Source: Massospora cicadina (taxonomy: Eukaryota; Entomophthoromycota; Entomophthoromycetes; Entomophthorales; Entomophthoraceae). Taken from it: a DNA stretch of 64,000 bases. Location: NCBI GenBank assembly GCA_022478985.1, contig JAKSZP010009601.1:20183-84182 (forward strand). Reading direction: 5' to 3'. Under the pieces are notes generated by a model. It saw only the letters and a list, made by a program, of their open reading frames with translations, did no database searches and was not told where the DNA came from. Within the stretch, counting starts at the first letter, position 1. Each line of letters begins with the position of its first letter. Shown piece by piece: positions 34,540 to 46,850 of the stretch. The translations under genes and the position numbers were made by a program.

Positions 34540-36160
34540 ATCATGATTCAAGGATAGTTGCCCTTGAAAAACTAGCCAGTACCTTATAAGGAATCAAAAA
34601 GCTTGAAAATAGTCCCTCTTAACCTTCTCCTTAAGCTGCTGCTGCTGATTATGCTCTCACTGAGCGTGCCTTTGTACCCTTTAAACCCTCAATTAAAGAT
34701 AAGTATATACCAGGAGAGTGCAGCATCGCTTCATTTCTATATGTCTATGAATCTGCCATGGATGGCACAACAAATCATCAATAATAAAGAACATCATCCC
34801 TTTCTTGAGTCGCATGGTGAAAGAGATCTTTGTTCCCAGCATGGCAAAACTCAGTACTTGGGCAGAGGTTAAACAAACGCTTATTAAAGAATCTGGCTTT
34901 CCACAGAGTTTAAAATGCAAAAAGAGTCCTTATGCGCCTTAGCCTGCAAAAGGAAAAATTGATCCCCTCTTTTGTTGAGCAATTTTATAGTTAAGCTCAA
35001 CTTCTCTTGCTGACAAACATGTTACCTCCAGATGTCGCCATTTCTGCTATTTTTGGCTGGTTTAACGCATCATCCCTCTTTGGCGCTGTATATCTCCTCA
35101 GTTAAGCGCACCTTCAAAAATGTACAGAATATCAAAGAGGCTCTGCTAGCGGTGGCTGAACTATATGAACTTGAACTATTCAAGGAGCTCTGAGGCAAAC
35201 ATCTATTTCATCCACTCCAACCTCGCCTATGGTTATCTCCACTTGGAAACCTGCTCCTGAGGAGTTGCCATCCAAAAAAGCTTACTCATATCCTAAAGAT
35301 AGCCAGCTGATATTGGCCGTAATGGGTCAGTGCTCCCCTTCACCTTCCACTCAAAAAACCAGTTGGTAAAGGCCACCGTCCCTTTACCTTGCCATCAAGA
35401 TCATCTTTTTTCAGTCAATGAGCCTCTATAAGTGGTTTCAAAGCCGGCTCCTGAGCCTTAACCCCTCTCTCAGTTGCCATTTGCCCCCACTCCTGATGGA
35501 TTAAAGGACCAGATCACAAACGCTAAACCGCCTGTTTCCTAAAAGCACACAGATGCTGATCGACCCAAAGCTGGGTATGTTGAAGCCTCCACTTCCACGA
35601 TGCTATCCCCTTCAGCATCTCCTCCTACATCTCTAGCTCAAAGCCTGTAACCCTTGGGGCAGCCCAAACCCCCTGCATCAAAGGCTAAATTTATAGTCAT
35701 AACTATCACAGCGTCTCCTCATAAAGTTACCCAAATAACTGGGCGCCCCCAGGACCTCCCTGCAACAAGGGAAGCTCTGACCTTACCTTTCAACCAATGG
35801 AGTCATTGACGTGCCTTGAGAATCCCTCTGATGAAAAACTTTAAGGGGTTTGTGATGAATTCAGTTACTATGTTCTAGGAGCCCCAGGTGAAGTAAAGGT
35901 ACCTAACCGATTGAACCCATAAAGAGTGGATATGGCTAGGATACTCCGCAAACATACCTTTATCAGGTTCTGAGAGGTCTGGAGGTTATTGATACCGCCA
36001 GTGACTCTGAACAGCATATTGCCACAATAATACGATCTACTCAGAATTCGTATATACTGCAGTCTATCTGGGGTAAATTCCCCAAAACTGCTAAACGCCT
36101 TGCTTCTACCCTCCAGCTGAAGGAGGTCCTTGCTTTTACCCCAACTTTGGCGGGACTTAA
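34540..36160 (+). pseudogene. gypsy 1 Gag region
   Basis: Frames between the 5' LTR and the protease encode fragments such as RAFVPFKPSIKDKYIPG (about 34663-34713) and FVEQFYS (about 34972) with a proline/serine-rich stretch near 35600-35800. No CCHC knuckle was found. Assigned by position. Heavily broken. Confidence 0.5.
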
Positions 36161-36164
36161 ACAA

Positions 36165-36540
36165 AAGTGGAGGTCGTTGTCAACGGAGTACAAGTTTTTG
36201 CTATCCTTGACACTGGATCCCCTGTGAACGTTGTATCATCAAAGCTTGGAAAAAATAAGCTGGCCCCTGACCCCAACTATACTTAGGAGTTTGGCACAGC
36301 TGGTCCAACCAACACTCGTGCTATTGGGGCCTACTCATCTTTACCCATTCAATTTGGGAAACTCCTCCTCTCAGCCCCCATGGTGGCCTTAGCCGACAAT
36401 ACCTATGACATGCTCATTGGTACCCAGTTTATACTTGAATATGACGGATTTATCATTCTGAAGCGGGCTATCTCTCCCTGCTTAACTATGAGGTTCCCCT
36501 GATTCTGGACAACAATAAGATTAATAAAAATGAGTATGCT
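36165..36540 (+). pseudogene. gypsy 1 aspartic protease
   Basis: ILDTGSPVNVVS (about 36206-36240) is the retropepsin active site (D-T-G). It is followed downstream by MLIGTQFILEYD (about 36410-36446), the hydrophobic-hydrophobic-G block that closes the fold. One TAG lies between them (about 36284). The role was processing of the Gag-Pol polyprotein. Confidence 0.75.
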
Positions 36541-37049
36541 TGCTTGGTTGAGTATCCTTTCTCCACCTTATCCTTACACTAAATGATGGCGGGGTGGAAT
36601 ACCAAGATGCTGCCTGAATCACTGGACGCCCTCAAGGGAATTCCGTTTTATGCAGCAGAGGAGGCGTTGATTAAAACGGGTGGACAAAGGGTTATTGACA
36701 CCAAGACTACCCTGCAATTCACCCACAATTGCCTGCTGCACATAACTAGCACCGATGGATTCAGTCCCTTAAAACATCAAGCATTACCAGGCATCTAAGA
36801 CCCCGCCTATCAACGTCCTATCAATATTCTACTGGGGAATCTTACCAGTAAAGACATGGTCATATAAAACACCAGGAGATTGGGAAAATCTACTGATCCC
36901 AGTTAAGGAGATTAACCAGATCTACTGCATTGGACTATGTCAAATATGGGCCTACCTGCTGACAAATCATATTGTACCTTGCCCGACTTTCACATCTCTG
37001 ATGGATAACCCCTATAGATCTTAGTAAAGTTAATAGTTTATTGGAGTCT

Positions 37050-37850
37050 TACAGCGACATATTCTCTAAAGCTGAGACCAACTATGGTCATATGAAGGGT
37101 TGGAGTCATACCATCGACGTTGGAGATGCTAGTTCCATCTGCTCCAAACTTTATTGTAAATCAAAAGTTGAGGAGCAATAGATGATGATGGAGCTCAAAC
37201 AGCTACTAGATGCTAGACTACTGGTACCCTCGCAAATCCCATAATCATCACCTCTCCTCCTTATAAAAAAGAAAATGGTGGACATCAGGTTGTGATGGAA
37301 TACCACGTTAAACAACCTTACAAAAAAAGATAGCTATCCTACACCTTGCATTGATGACGCCCTAGCACAGCTTTCTAGATCAAAGTTCTTCTCAGCCTGA
37401 GACTTAGCCAGCAGCTATTAGTAAATGGACCTCTCATCCCAGTTATCAGGAGAAATGCGCTCTAATTTGCAGCGAAGGCCTATTCCAGCCCACCCTATTA
37501 CCTCAAGGGTTGTGCAACTCTCCTGCAACTTTTCAGAGAGCCATGGACAACATCTTGCATGACCTCAAGTTAAGTTGTGACATCGTCTAACTTGATTTTA
37601 ATGAGTTTTCTAAGACTTTGATGATTATCTTGATCACCTAAAAGAAGACTTTTAACGCTTACGTCGTCCAACCTAAAATTAAAGCCCTCCAAGTTCACAT
37701 TTTTCCAGAAAAAGTTAGATTTCATTGGACGCGCCATCTCACAGGACGGGATTCAACCCCTCCAATATAAGGTTAAGGCTATAACCAAAATGCCTGTTCC
37801 CAAAACCCTGCGAGATATCCAGGTATGCTGGGTATGATGGGGTTATACCA
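37050..37850 (+). pseudogene. gypsy 1 reverse transcriptase, catalytic motif lost
   Basis: Readable blocks are LLDARLLVPS (about 37204), SYPTPCIDDALAQLSRSKFF (about 37331-37390), LASSY and LPQGLCNSPATFQRAMDNIL (about 37500-37558). The catalytic YxDD box, expected about 37585-37600, reads stop-L-D-F. Many stops and shifts. Confidence 0.8.
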
Positions 37851-37989
37851 CCAATTTATCCCCAAGTTTGTTCAGCTGAGTGAGCCTCTTGTATGGCTAT
37901 CTGATAAGAACGTTCCTTTTCATAGAGGAGATGAACAAAAGGCCTCCTTCGTGATGCTAAAGTAGTTGTTACAAAAGAACCCTATCCTG

Positions 37990-38400
37990 GGCCACCCTAA
38001 TTATGGTAAACCTTTCCTTCTGTTTACTGATACTTCTGACTGCGCTGTTGAAGCCATCCTGGGTTAATTGGATAAAGATGGTGTGGATCATCTTGTCTCC
38101 TATTTCATCAAGACGTTATCCAAGGCTGAACGCAATTACAGTGTTACCAAAAAAAGAGTGCCCTGCAGTCCTGATAGCTGTAAAATATTACCGCCATTTT
38201 TTATATGAAACTTTCCTTTACTGTCATCACTGACCACGCCTCCCTGAATTGGTTACAATATTATGTAAGATCCCACTGGGTGGTTAGCTCGTTGGGACGT
38301 AAAGCTCCAACGCTACGATATGAAGATTGAGCACTAAACTGGAAACCGCCATATGAATGTTGATGGTTTGACTTGGCATCCTATCCTTCACCTGGATAAT
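37990..38400 (+). pseudogene. gypsy 1 RNase H
   Basis: KPFLLFTDTSDCAVEAILG (about 38010-38066) matches the LFTDASxxAVGAxL block with the first catalytic Asp. TLSKAERNYSVTKK (about 38114-38155), then VITDHASLNWL in another frame (about 38224-38254) and VDGLTWHP (about 38359) complete the domain. Frameshifts and stops. Confidence 0.75.
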
Positions 38401-38579
38401 AGTGAAGCAGAGGGATTACATGACCTCCTTATGACCCCTGACGCCTGGGAATATGAGGATGAACCCATCCAGAAAATGTTAGCCTGACACTCCCACAACA
38501 CCAAGGTAGAAAGTGGGAAGTTGTATAAGAAAAATAGGAGTGAATTGGTTGCCTTATCTACAACCTTCATATCAAGATC

Positions 38580-39600
38580 CTGTGATCATGGAGGTCCATT
38601 ATATGCCGGGGCACAGTGGAGTGTGTAAAACGTATGATTAGGTGGTGGATTGGTACTATTGGGAGGAAATTATGGAGCCTATCGTTGAAGTGTTGGATCC
38701 ACGTCTGACCTACAATAAGATATCCAACTACAAAAACCAAGTATCAATACCATCTCATCACGCCTCAACAGCCGTTAAATACTATAAGCTTGGACGTGGT
38801 AGGTCCGCTACCTCAGACTACCAGCGTGAATTGCTATATCCTAGTAGGCATTGATCACTTAACCAAATGGGTTGAAGCGGTTGCTTTTCCTGCTCAGACC
38901 GCAAAACTACTGCAACCTTTCTCCATCATCATATTTTCACCTGGCATGGCTGTCCCCAGGTCATACTATGTGACAATGGGAAGAATTTCACTTCGTGTGT
39001 GGTAAAGCTTTTGGCTACTTCCAGGAGGCGCAGCAACTTTTCTTAGCCCCCTACAACAATTCCACAAATGGTACTGTGGAAAGACAAAATGGAACACTGA
39101 TTTCCATATTATCAAAAATGGACATCTCAGATCCCCTACACTAGGATCAATTCTTACCTAGTGCCCTCATGGCCTACCATATCTGCTACCATCTACCCTA
39201 AAAATGTTTCCCTCCCACATATTGTATGGTCGTGAACCAGGAGTACCAGCCCTGGTAGCAAATTACATCTTCTCTGGTAGTACAGATGATCCTGAAATAG
39301 CCCTGAAAAGATTGTCACAACGCATCATCCAGCTGAAGTTTGATGCCATGACTAACCTAGCTAAAACGTTAACTAAAGAAGGGATAGCAGAAAATGAGCA
39401 TAGGAAGCCCCTCCTTATCTTTCAAGTGTCAGATTTAATGTTGTATTACCACAACCAAATCACTTCAAAGAGTGAGAAGCTCGGTTCTATCTGGGAAGGC
39501 CCATTTGAAACTACTTATAAGCAAGGGGATGAGTACTTGATCAAATCCTTGGCTACCAGAATTACTGTGAACTGTGTACCTGGCTAATTCTTGTGCCTTT
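38580..39600 (+). pseudogene. gypsy 1 integrase
   Basis: The zinc-binding segment is degraded (HYMPGHSGVCKTYD, about 38595-38635). Core: LDVVGPLPQTTSVN (about 38790-38830), GIDHLTKWVEAVAFPAQTA (about 38849-38905) and CPQVILCDNGKNFTS (about 38951-38996, second catalytic Asp), then a degraded HPxTNG/E block near 39060. The C-terminal part (39204-39587) is open for 127 codons and includes FPSHILYGREPGVPAL and a LGSIWEGPFE motif typical of the integrase C-terminal domain. Stops separate the pieces. Confidence 0.8.
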
Positions 39601-39619
39601 ACTCTTCCCCTAATACTCT

Positions 39620-39630
39620 TAAGGGGGCTA
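39620..39630 (+). other. gypsy 1 polypurine tract
   Basis: TAAGGGGGCTA immediately precedes the 3' LTR, the place of the plus-strand primer. Confidence 0.5.
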
Positions 39631-40324
39631 TGTCGGACAATCATAAGTCTGATTATATAGAAAGAATGTATTGGTTCAAAGTAAGGATGAGAATATGGAC
39701 GAATCGGCCAAAAAACCCTGGCCAACTCTCAGTGGAACCTTGGAATCAGGGCAATAAATTTATCAATATTACTCAGCCAAATACCACGAGTTTGGGCAGT
39801 TAGATTTCCCCGCATCATTGGCTGAATCTGGGGAGCCCATGGGAGGCTCCTCCCCAGGCCACTACTAATTTTATATAACTTACACCGCAGAGACAGGCCC
39901 ATTTTATAGGGTTGGAAGAGGTCCCATGAGGTGAAAAAATTTTTGTACCCAATGATTGGGTTAAATATTATTAAATCTTTGCCTCGTGGACATATCCTAC
40001 TTAAAACCGACTTTCCATTGGCCATTCCATCTAAATGAGGCGATATAAGAGATCTGATAGGTTGACAGCTCATATTAACTAATTTAGACTTTACTAAACA
40101 ATCTGAACTTTGAGCCTTGACATATAAAATACTATTATCAACTTATTAAGAGGGAATTTTCTTTCCTCTAGCTGCATCTAATAAAAATAAAAATCCAACT
40201 TTCTAGTTTTATTAGTATTTTATTACTTTTATTATAAATGGTGCATCTTAATCCCTTGAATCAAATTATTGGAGTTTAGGTGCAAATTGACCCAGTGGGC
40301 AGCTTTAAAGACTAAAACCTAACA
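39631..40324 (+). repeat. gypsy 1 3' LTR
   Basis: 694 bp beginning TGTCGGACAA and ending CTAAAACCTAACA, so the canonical TG...CA termini are kept here. Aligned with the 5' LTR at 33766-34452. Confidence 0.9.
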
Positions 40325-40600
40325 ACCACTGACGCCCCTAATCTTTTGCTCTCTGCCTTAATCTGTGCCAAGCTCTGGGGTAAAGATGTAGCTAAGGATG
40401 AGCTCCCTGGTCCGCTTCTCTTCCACCATGAAGGTATAAGAGGCTCACCGCTGTCCCACCTTGTGGTTGCTTTCTTGTTTTATGTTTTCATCTACTCATT
40501 TTTGTGTTTCATTGCATTTGTTTTGTGTGGACTTTTGTTTTCTCTGAGCTTTGGTAATGTCTGTCCCCTGGTCAGTATACCTTAAGAGGCTTAAACTTTA
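40325..40600 (+). pseudogene. half-LINE copy 3, ORF1 C-terminus and 3' end
   Basis: LTPLIFCSL / DVAKDELPGPLL-type codons (40325-40440) match the LTPLLSEL...AAAKDDPPIPPPLPP end of copy 1. The copy 1 stop codon has changed, leaving an 80-codon run-on frame to 40585. The family 3' terminal motif is at about 40553-40580. E3 is inserted directly after. Confidence 0.65.
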
Positions 40601-40859
40601 AATTTTAAATTTAAATTTAAATTTATTGTAAGGAAGGCTGTCCATGGGACGGACACTTCCGAATATGACTCAAAAGAGACAAAACTTAGTACCAGGGAAG
40701 GCACCCCAGAGAAGCGATGCTATCTCTTGTTGCCAGCGGGAACGCCTCTTATGGGGAGGGGGAGGGAACGTGTGGAGGGGCCGTAGCAACACCAAGACAC
40801 GTGTGGAGGAAGGGGTCTGATTTGATGAACCAGACTGGGAACCAGGAGGAGACCAGCTG

Positions 40860-43800
40860 TCAGCGACACGGTGGGAGGTATCCAAACATCCACGCTTGAA
40901 AGTGGTCCACCAAATGAGACCGGAATCTGTGGACAGCTTCTGGGAGGGTGGGGGTGGAGCCTGAGATGGCATCTAAGACAATCGTGTGGATAGTCCACAT
41001 GGCGATTGCAATCACCAGAGCATGGAGGGAGGGTGGAAGAGAGGGGGACATTGATAGAGCAAACATATCTCTTGACAGACTGAAGGGATGCGTTTGATCC
41101 TGGCCTAGCAGATGTTGGACTTCGCGCCATATCACTTTAGAGGTAGGGCACTTCTCCAGGCGGTGGAACAGCGTTCCGTACTGGCCACACATGACACAGG
41201 ATGAGTGTAAAGCGTTAGAGCGCCCAGCTGTACGATACACCCGCCTCAGGCAGTGCCACACATGGGAGTGGACTTGAGGCTGCAACAGAGGATGGTGTAC
41301 GTATTTCCAGATAGACTTTAGGGTCTCAGTGGAATAAGGGATGTCAATTATGTCCGGGTAGTCCACCCTGGATAGGACATGGGGTCAAATGGGGATCACG
41401 CCATCATGGATGGGTAGCCCCTGTACCTCTTGTGTGAACTGAGGAGAGGGGCGGCCTCTTTGGGTTGTATGTCCGCTAATATGAATTCTCCACTCAGCGC
41501 TCCGCATGGAGAGTAGTTCGTTTGCAGTGGGTTTTAGTCCCGTGAGGACCAGTGGCCGATGTGTGTGATGCGAAGTATTTCATCAGGGAGTGGGGGTTTG
41601 ATGGATTATTGAGGCCCAAGGCTCAAGAGAAGTTGGAGCGGGCCGCGCAGGACCAGTGTTGGGAGGGGAGTGTAGGGGCAGTGACGGCCGCATTCCAGGT
41701 GCCCAGGATCTTGGCGGCATGGGCTTTGAAGTCAAGCAGGCCCATGCCACCATGATGATGAGGGCCAAACATGACCTTTAGCCGTAATGGTAGAGGGCGG
41801 CCTGACCAAAGCCATCCTTGCAGCAAAGCATACATGGATTTGAAGAAGCTTGGGGAGAAGGGGATGGCGTGGGCTCCGAACCAGGCTTTGAGGAGGAGCA
41901 TAGATTTGGCTAAAACAACCCTGCCAGTAAAAGGAAGTAGGGTGGGCTCTGAGAGAGGCGATTCGCTTCGTCACGTTGTCCAGAATACAACTCTCCATTA
42001 CTGCAGATGCGTACCCGCCTGCCTCCATCCACACGCCCAGATGGCGCACCGGTCCTATGGTAGGACGTGGCGCAAAGGGGAGCACCAGTGGGGCGGTGTG
42101 AGTTGAGTTAGTAGGGCGAGGACGTGGGCGAGCAGATGGGCCAGGTTGTGAACTAATTGCTGGGGTCCAGCAGTTCTGAAACCAACCAAGGAGGATGATT
42201 TTAGTTTTGGAAGCGTTCAGTGCCACGTTGCTTACCCTGGAATACTCCTGGATGAGAGCTTCAAGCGCGCGTGCATCTTGATTATTAGACACTTCAACCA
42301 CACAATCATCTGCAAACGCCATTATCTTGACTGGGGCTTGGCCTGGCACATGGACCCCAGTGAGTTGGGCATTCACATTTTGCAGTAGTAGGTCAAGGCT
42401 GAAGTTTTATAAGATTGGGCTGAGGGGGTCCCCTTGTCGCAAGCCCCTTTGAGGGCGGACTACTTCTGTTAGGAATTCAGGGCCACGTACTGCCATTGTT
42501 GCAGATTCTGTGAGCAGCATTACCAAGTGATGAAGTGAGGGGTAGGCAGAATTGATGGAGGCAGGCCCTGAGGTATTCCCAGTTTACTCTATTATAGGCC
42601 TATTGTTGGTCCAAGAATACAAGTGCCCCAGAGGCTGTGGATTGGCATACATTAGCCACAGAGTGCACGTTATCCCAAATCGACCTTCTGGGTATAAAAC
42701 CGAATTGTTCTGGGGAAATGGTGGTAGATGCTACAGTTCCTAAACGGTTAGCCATGATTTTTGTTAAAATCTTGGTGTCTGTGTTTGTTAGAAAAATGGG
42801 GTGCCAGTTGGCTAAGTCAAGACTATCCCCTTTCTTAAAGAGTGTGACAGTAAAGGCCTCATGTCCTCCTGGTAGGAGGCGCATTTCCAACAGGCTCTGG
42901 TTAAGTGAGGCGAGCAGCAATGAGGATATATATTTGAAATACTTTTTGTAGAACTCATATGGAATGCCATCTGTGCCTGGGCATTTTTGGTTTGGTGCAC
43001 TGCGAATGGCTGTCCATAATTCAGTCGGAGTAATCAAATTCACTATTTCTGGGTATTGGAAAATGGTGCAGATGTGGGCTCAGTCAAGAAATTCTGCCAC
43101 ATCAGCTGGCTGAATTGGATCAGATAGGTACAACTTGGAGTAATACTTTTGTGTTTTGATTGCCACTTCGGCTGGCATATCTGCAATGGAATCATCCAAT
43201 CTTTGCACCTGTGTGCAGGCCACGCTCTGGCATGGTGCGAAATTTTTTTTAAAAAAACATGCGGTGCACTTGTCACCTTTTGTGAAGCGTGTGACCCTGT
43301 ACTGAACACAAACCTGATGTTTGTGTTGCCTTTCAAGTGTGTTGAGGTGGGCGGCTGCCTCCGCCCACTTCCAGCCCCATGCAGAGCTGTATCCTGTAGC
43401 TGGGATGTTAGACTCCAGGTGTGTCAATTCTGCCAGAGCGCGCGAAATGACCGCCAATGTGGCTCATGAGTGTCTGGAGGAGAGATGGCGAGAGTGGCGG
43501 ATGGTGTCATCTTTAAAGGTTGCCCCTATGGAAATGGGGTCCGCACAAAATGGTGCAACAAACTTTTTTGCCAAAGTTGCCGCTTCCACCAATGTGGAAA
43601 ATCCTGGTGACGCGAGCTTGGAGGGGCGGATTTTGCACCAATGTGGGGCCTTAGCAGCTGTGACAGGTAGGTGGTAGGTTAGTGAGACCAGTTGATGGTT
43701 GGAGAATTCCATTTTTGTTGTTTTGAAGTGGGAGATGTGGGGTTGGAATTTCGCCGGTGTTAGGATAAGGTTAATGCGGGTCATGGACCTTAGTTGGCCG

Positions 43801-44374
43801 TTGTGGACGTGGGGACAAGTCATGTTTTTAGCAGTGGGGCATGTCGCAGCAGCGCATCCATTAACCTGAGTGTGGCCTTTAGAACGCGCAGTTCTACATG
43901 ACCCTGGGGGGCATGGGGTGAGAAAGGCCACCAGTCCGTTGGTGTGTTTAGCCGACAGTTCATGTCACTGACTAGGAAAGAGTCTGGGGGTAGCAGGAGG
44001 GATTTGACTGACAAGAAAAATTCCTGACGCTCGCGTGCACCATTTGGGGCATAGATGTTGACAATTGTGCGCGCTATGTCAGCCCACAAGAAAGTGACAA
44101 TAAGAACTTGGCCATATAGGAATGTTTCTGAAAATAAAAATTTGAAAAAATTATTTTTCCAAGTTAGCACCCCACAGTGCATTGACCAAAAGGATAGGGA
44201 TGGGAGGTGCATTGTTTTCCAAGCTTCCTTGGAACCTCATGGATAGTGGGACTCCTGGATGTCCAGGATATCCACGGGTAAATTGTGTTGTAAAAAACTC
44301 AGTTTCCTAGCCTGGGACGGGGAGGCCTTGAGTCTGGCGATATTCAGCATCCCTAAAGTGAAGGTTTCTCCCAT
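40860..44374 (-). pseudogene. LINE E3 ORF2 protein, frameshifted
   Basis: ATG at 44374, 6 nt after the ORF1 stop. Endonuclease blocks VNIYAPNG (about 44050) and SNHQLV, where E2 has SDHQLV (about 43710), so a catalytic Asp is altered. RT: CPGTDGIP, NTDTKILTKIMANRLG and QGDPLSP, with FADDC intact (about 42320). Finger CVMCGQYGTLFHRLEKC (about 41150-41200). It ends MFGYLPPCR at 40860. The reading frame is broken several times but domains are complete in order. Confidence 0.85.
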
Positions 44375-44380
44375 TGCACC

Positions 44381-45793
44381 TTAGGTGTGAGGGAATGGGC
44401 ACCCAGGCCCACCAGCCTTCTCTAGATCCCCATGGGCCTTCACAGCAGCGCGGGTGTTAGCAGCAATACTATCGGGGCTTTTGTTAATTTTTGCAGAAAG
44501 AGTTGCATTGGCTTTAGCCTTCACTTTTTGTTTTCCTGACGTCGGACGAATTTTTTGCAGTGCAGATGAGTTTGGTACACCGTTGAGCAGGTCAAAAAAA
44601 ATTTTTCAGTTGGGATGGGTCCCAAGATGGTTTTGACTTGAGCTTGGGTGCAATGATTGGGTGAGATCGAATCCCCCATCAGATCCTCAGATTGAGTGGC
44701 TCACTCAGCATGGGCTTCCCAATCTGTTTGGATGATGGATTCCTGAGTCGCTTCCACCACAAAGGTTTTCATGTCCTCCTGGCGTTGTGAGTGTGGGATA
44801 GCGGTGGTGGCTTTAGCCAATTCCTTGGCCGCGGCCCTGTGGGCCTGCTTGGCCTTCTTCCACTCTTGCGGGGAGATAGGCTTTACCAGTAGGTAGCAGC
44901 CTTGTGCTCCCCACGGGAAAGCCTCTTTGGTGGTTGCAGTTAGTTTGTAGTGCGCCTCTCCGCTGGCCATGGCCACTGAGGGGTGCTCTTGATGTGACGC
45001 CCTCCTTGGTGGGGCATGCGTGCGCCTTATGGCTGAACGCATCACAGTGGGTGCAAATGGGGGGCGCGCTGTCCACGGTCACCTGGAATGGGTGGGTGGT
45101 ATGCCCTGCGATATCAATAAAAGTGGAGTGTGGGATCTGGGTTAGGTCCTTCACAATCTCCTCGGTTGGGGTCAGGACTGCAATGGATTTGCCAGTGCAC
45201 AGGTGTGGCATCAGCATGAAGCGTTGCATTTCAAAAGATTGAATTTCGCCGTATATGGTGAGACCATCTTTCAGGTGTTGTTCCAAAATGTCATGTTTTA
45301 CCATAGTAGGCAAAAAAGTCAAATGTGAGGAAACTTTAGTTTGATTTTGTCCATCTGGTGCATTTGGTTTCGATGACCCATTGCCCTTTGGGGAGGTTGA
45401 CCACTACACACACCGCCGCAGCCTCATCTGCTGCCTCTTTGCTTTTGAATTTAGGTCCAGCCAACCACATGACATGGAGTGAGGTGCAACGTACACCGCG
45501 GTCAGGAAAATTGTGTGCACATCTTCACAAAATTTTTCTCATAAGGCCATTTGTTGGATGTCCAGAAACACGCGGACTCTGAATTCCACCAACAAAAGTG
45601 GCTGGGAGTGTGGCATGTTGATGTACTGGTTGCAACGTGCTTGCCATGTGAGTATCTCTAGGGAAATAGTGACCGCTAGTTTTTTAAAATTTTTGTTTAT
45701 TCCACCAGTTTCTCCGGGGCGTTTTTGAACGTTGAAGGCTGTGGGCCTTCCACCTGCTCCTCTTACCTTACTTGCCCAACTGCTCCCTGACAT
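44381..45793 (-). pseudogene. LINE E3 ORF1 protein, near full length
   Basis: This copy decides the ORF1 start: MSGSSWASKVRGAG (ATG at 45793) opens a frame running through NKNFKKLAVTIS and CNQYINMPHSQP into the body. ATG to TAA (44381) is 1413 bp, 470 residues, an intact multiple of three overall, though compensating shifts occur. Knuckle CTHCDAFSHKAHAC (about 45010-45055), where G of the usual FGHK is S. Confidence 0.8.
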
Positions 45794-46099
45794 GGGCGCA
45801 GACTAATCTCCTCTGTGAAATTATCAAACTAGATTCAGTATTGAATTGAATAGGTTGCAAAAGTGAATGCAATGAGAAAGAAAAGTTTTTTATGAGAGGC
45901 TTAAACTTTAGAATTGCTTTTATCAGACTTATTGATTGTTAAAAATTTGCTTTCTTGTCAAGATAATCATGGGAAAGTGGTTTTTTCATTAGGCAATGGT
46001 GAATCAGAAAAATTAAGATGTCTAATCACTAAAACAAGATTCTGTGTATGAGCAATTATTAGTTTTGGAAATATTTTAGACTTTTTAACTACACCTTTT

Positions 46100-46587
46100 A
46101 TTTATGATTATTCTTTCTACCATATACTGTAATTTCTAGCTTGTATAGCAAATTAATGCTTTCTAAATTGTTTGCTCAATTATTCCATAGTATTATCAAG
46201 GTATATTTAGCGTATAATTAAATTTATGTCACATCAGTTAAGTTTATACTATCTTTCCACTTAAAACATATAGAAGTATAGAAGATTTATTGATCTTGTG
46301 TCTTGTTTTCCATTATCTTCTCAAACTTACAACGTTAATGCTCATTGTATGCTAAAAACTAATACAAAGGGTTTATTTTTTAATTGTATAGTATTGGATT
46401 AATTATTTTAATTATAATGATCTCTTTTTTATATTATTTTTGGTAAAGGGGCGGATAAACTCCAAGTATCATAAAAACTAGCTTTGATGAATTTTCAATA
46501 TGACATTTCTTCAATATCTTAGTTCTAAAACTAAGACATATTTATTCAGATATCAGTACTACATCTTATTTTCTTATATACATCAAA
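46100..46587. other. AT-rich sequence between E3 and E4, nothing recognised
   Basis: Tail of REP-B copy 2 followed by AT-rich sequence without usable frames. Confidence 0.4.
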
Positions 46588-46850
46588 AAATTGCATATAT
46601 ATGATTTTAAATTTTATTGCGGGGAAGGCTGACCATGGGATGGACACTTCCAAATATGTCTCAGGAAAGACAAACTTAGTACCAGGGGAGGCACCCCAGA
46701 GAAGCGATGCTATCTCTTGTTGCCAGCGGGAACGCCACTTATGGGGAGGGGGAGGGAACGTGTGAAGGGGCCGTAGCCACTATTGAGCACGTGTGGAGGA
46801 AGGGGTCTGATTTGATGAACCAGACTGAAAAACCAGGAGGAGACCAGCTG

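Larger units (their letters stand above)
33766..40324 (+). mobile_element. Ty3/gypsy LTR retrotransposon (gypsy 1), complete but inactive
   Basis: 6559 bp with two LTRs (687 and 694 bp) and a perfect 5-bp TSD ACCAC (33761-33765 and 40325-40329). A primer-binding site starts 2 nt after the 5' LTR and a purine tract abuts the 3' LTR. Internal order is Gag, protease, RT, RNase H, integrase, which defines Ty3/gypsy. Stops and frameshifts occur in every domain. It lies in the ORF1 of half-LINE copy 3. Confidence 0.92.
40601..45894 (-). mobile_element. LINE copy E3 (L1-clade), full length
   Basis: 5294 bp, minus strand, 16-bp perfect TSD AGAGGCTTAAACTTTA (40585-40600 and 45895-45910), among the best-preserved of the set. 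The 3' tail is a run of (TAAATT) units at 40601-40627. Inserted into the tail of half-LINE copy 3. Confidence 0.93.
32002..45909 (+). mobile_element. half-LINE copy 3, interrupted by a MITE, a gypsy element and LINE E3
   Basis: Pieces at 32002-33576, 33733-33765 and 40325-40600 join into one half-LINE. The outer TSD is AGAATAGCTCTTATCA (31986-32001) and AGAATTGCTTTTATCA (45910-45925), 14 of 16 matching, 13.9 kb apart. The right piece carries the family's 3' end (TAATGTCTGTCCCCTGGTCA, about 40555-40574). E3 landed in its tail, gypsy 1 in its ORF1 and a hAT-like MITE just upstream of that. Confidence 0.8.
29480..46200. repeat. REP-B copy 2, split by nested insertions
   Basis: The same sequence as 6610-7210, cut into pieces: 29480-29603 (with the TSD to 29621), 31548-31609, 31852-32001 and 45926-about 46100. 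About 16 kb of younger elements separate them. Each cut falls at a TSD, and the uninterrupted copy 1 shows the pre-insertion sequence at each point. Confidence 0.7.
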
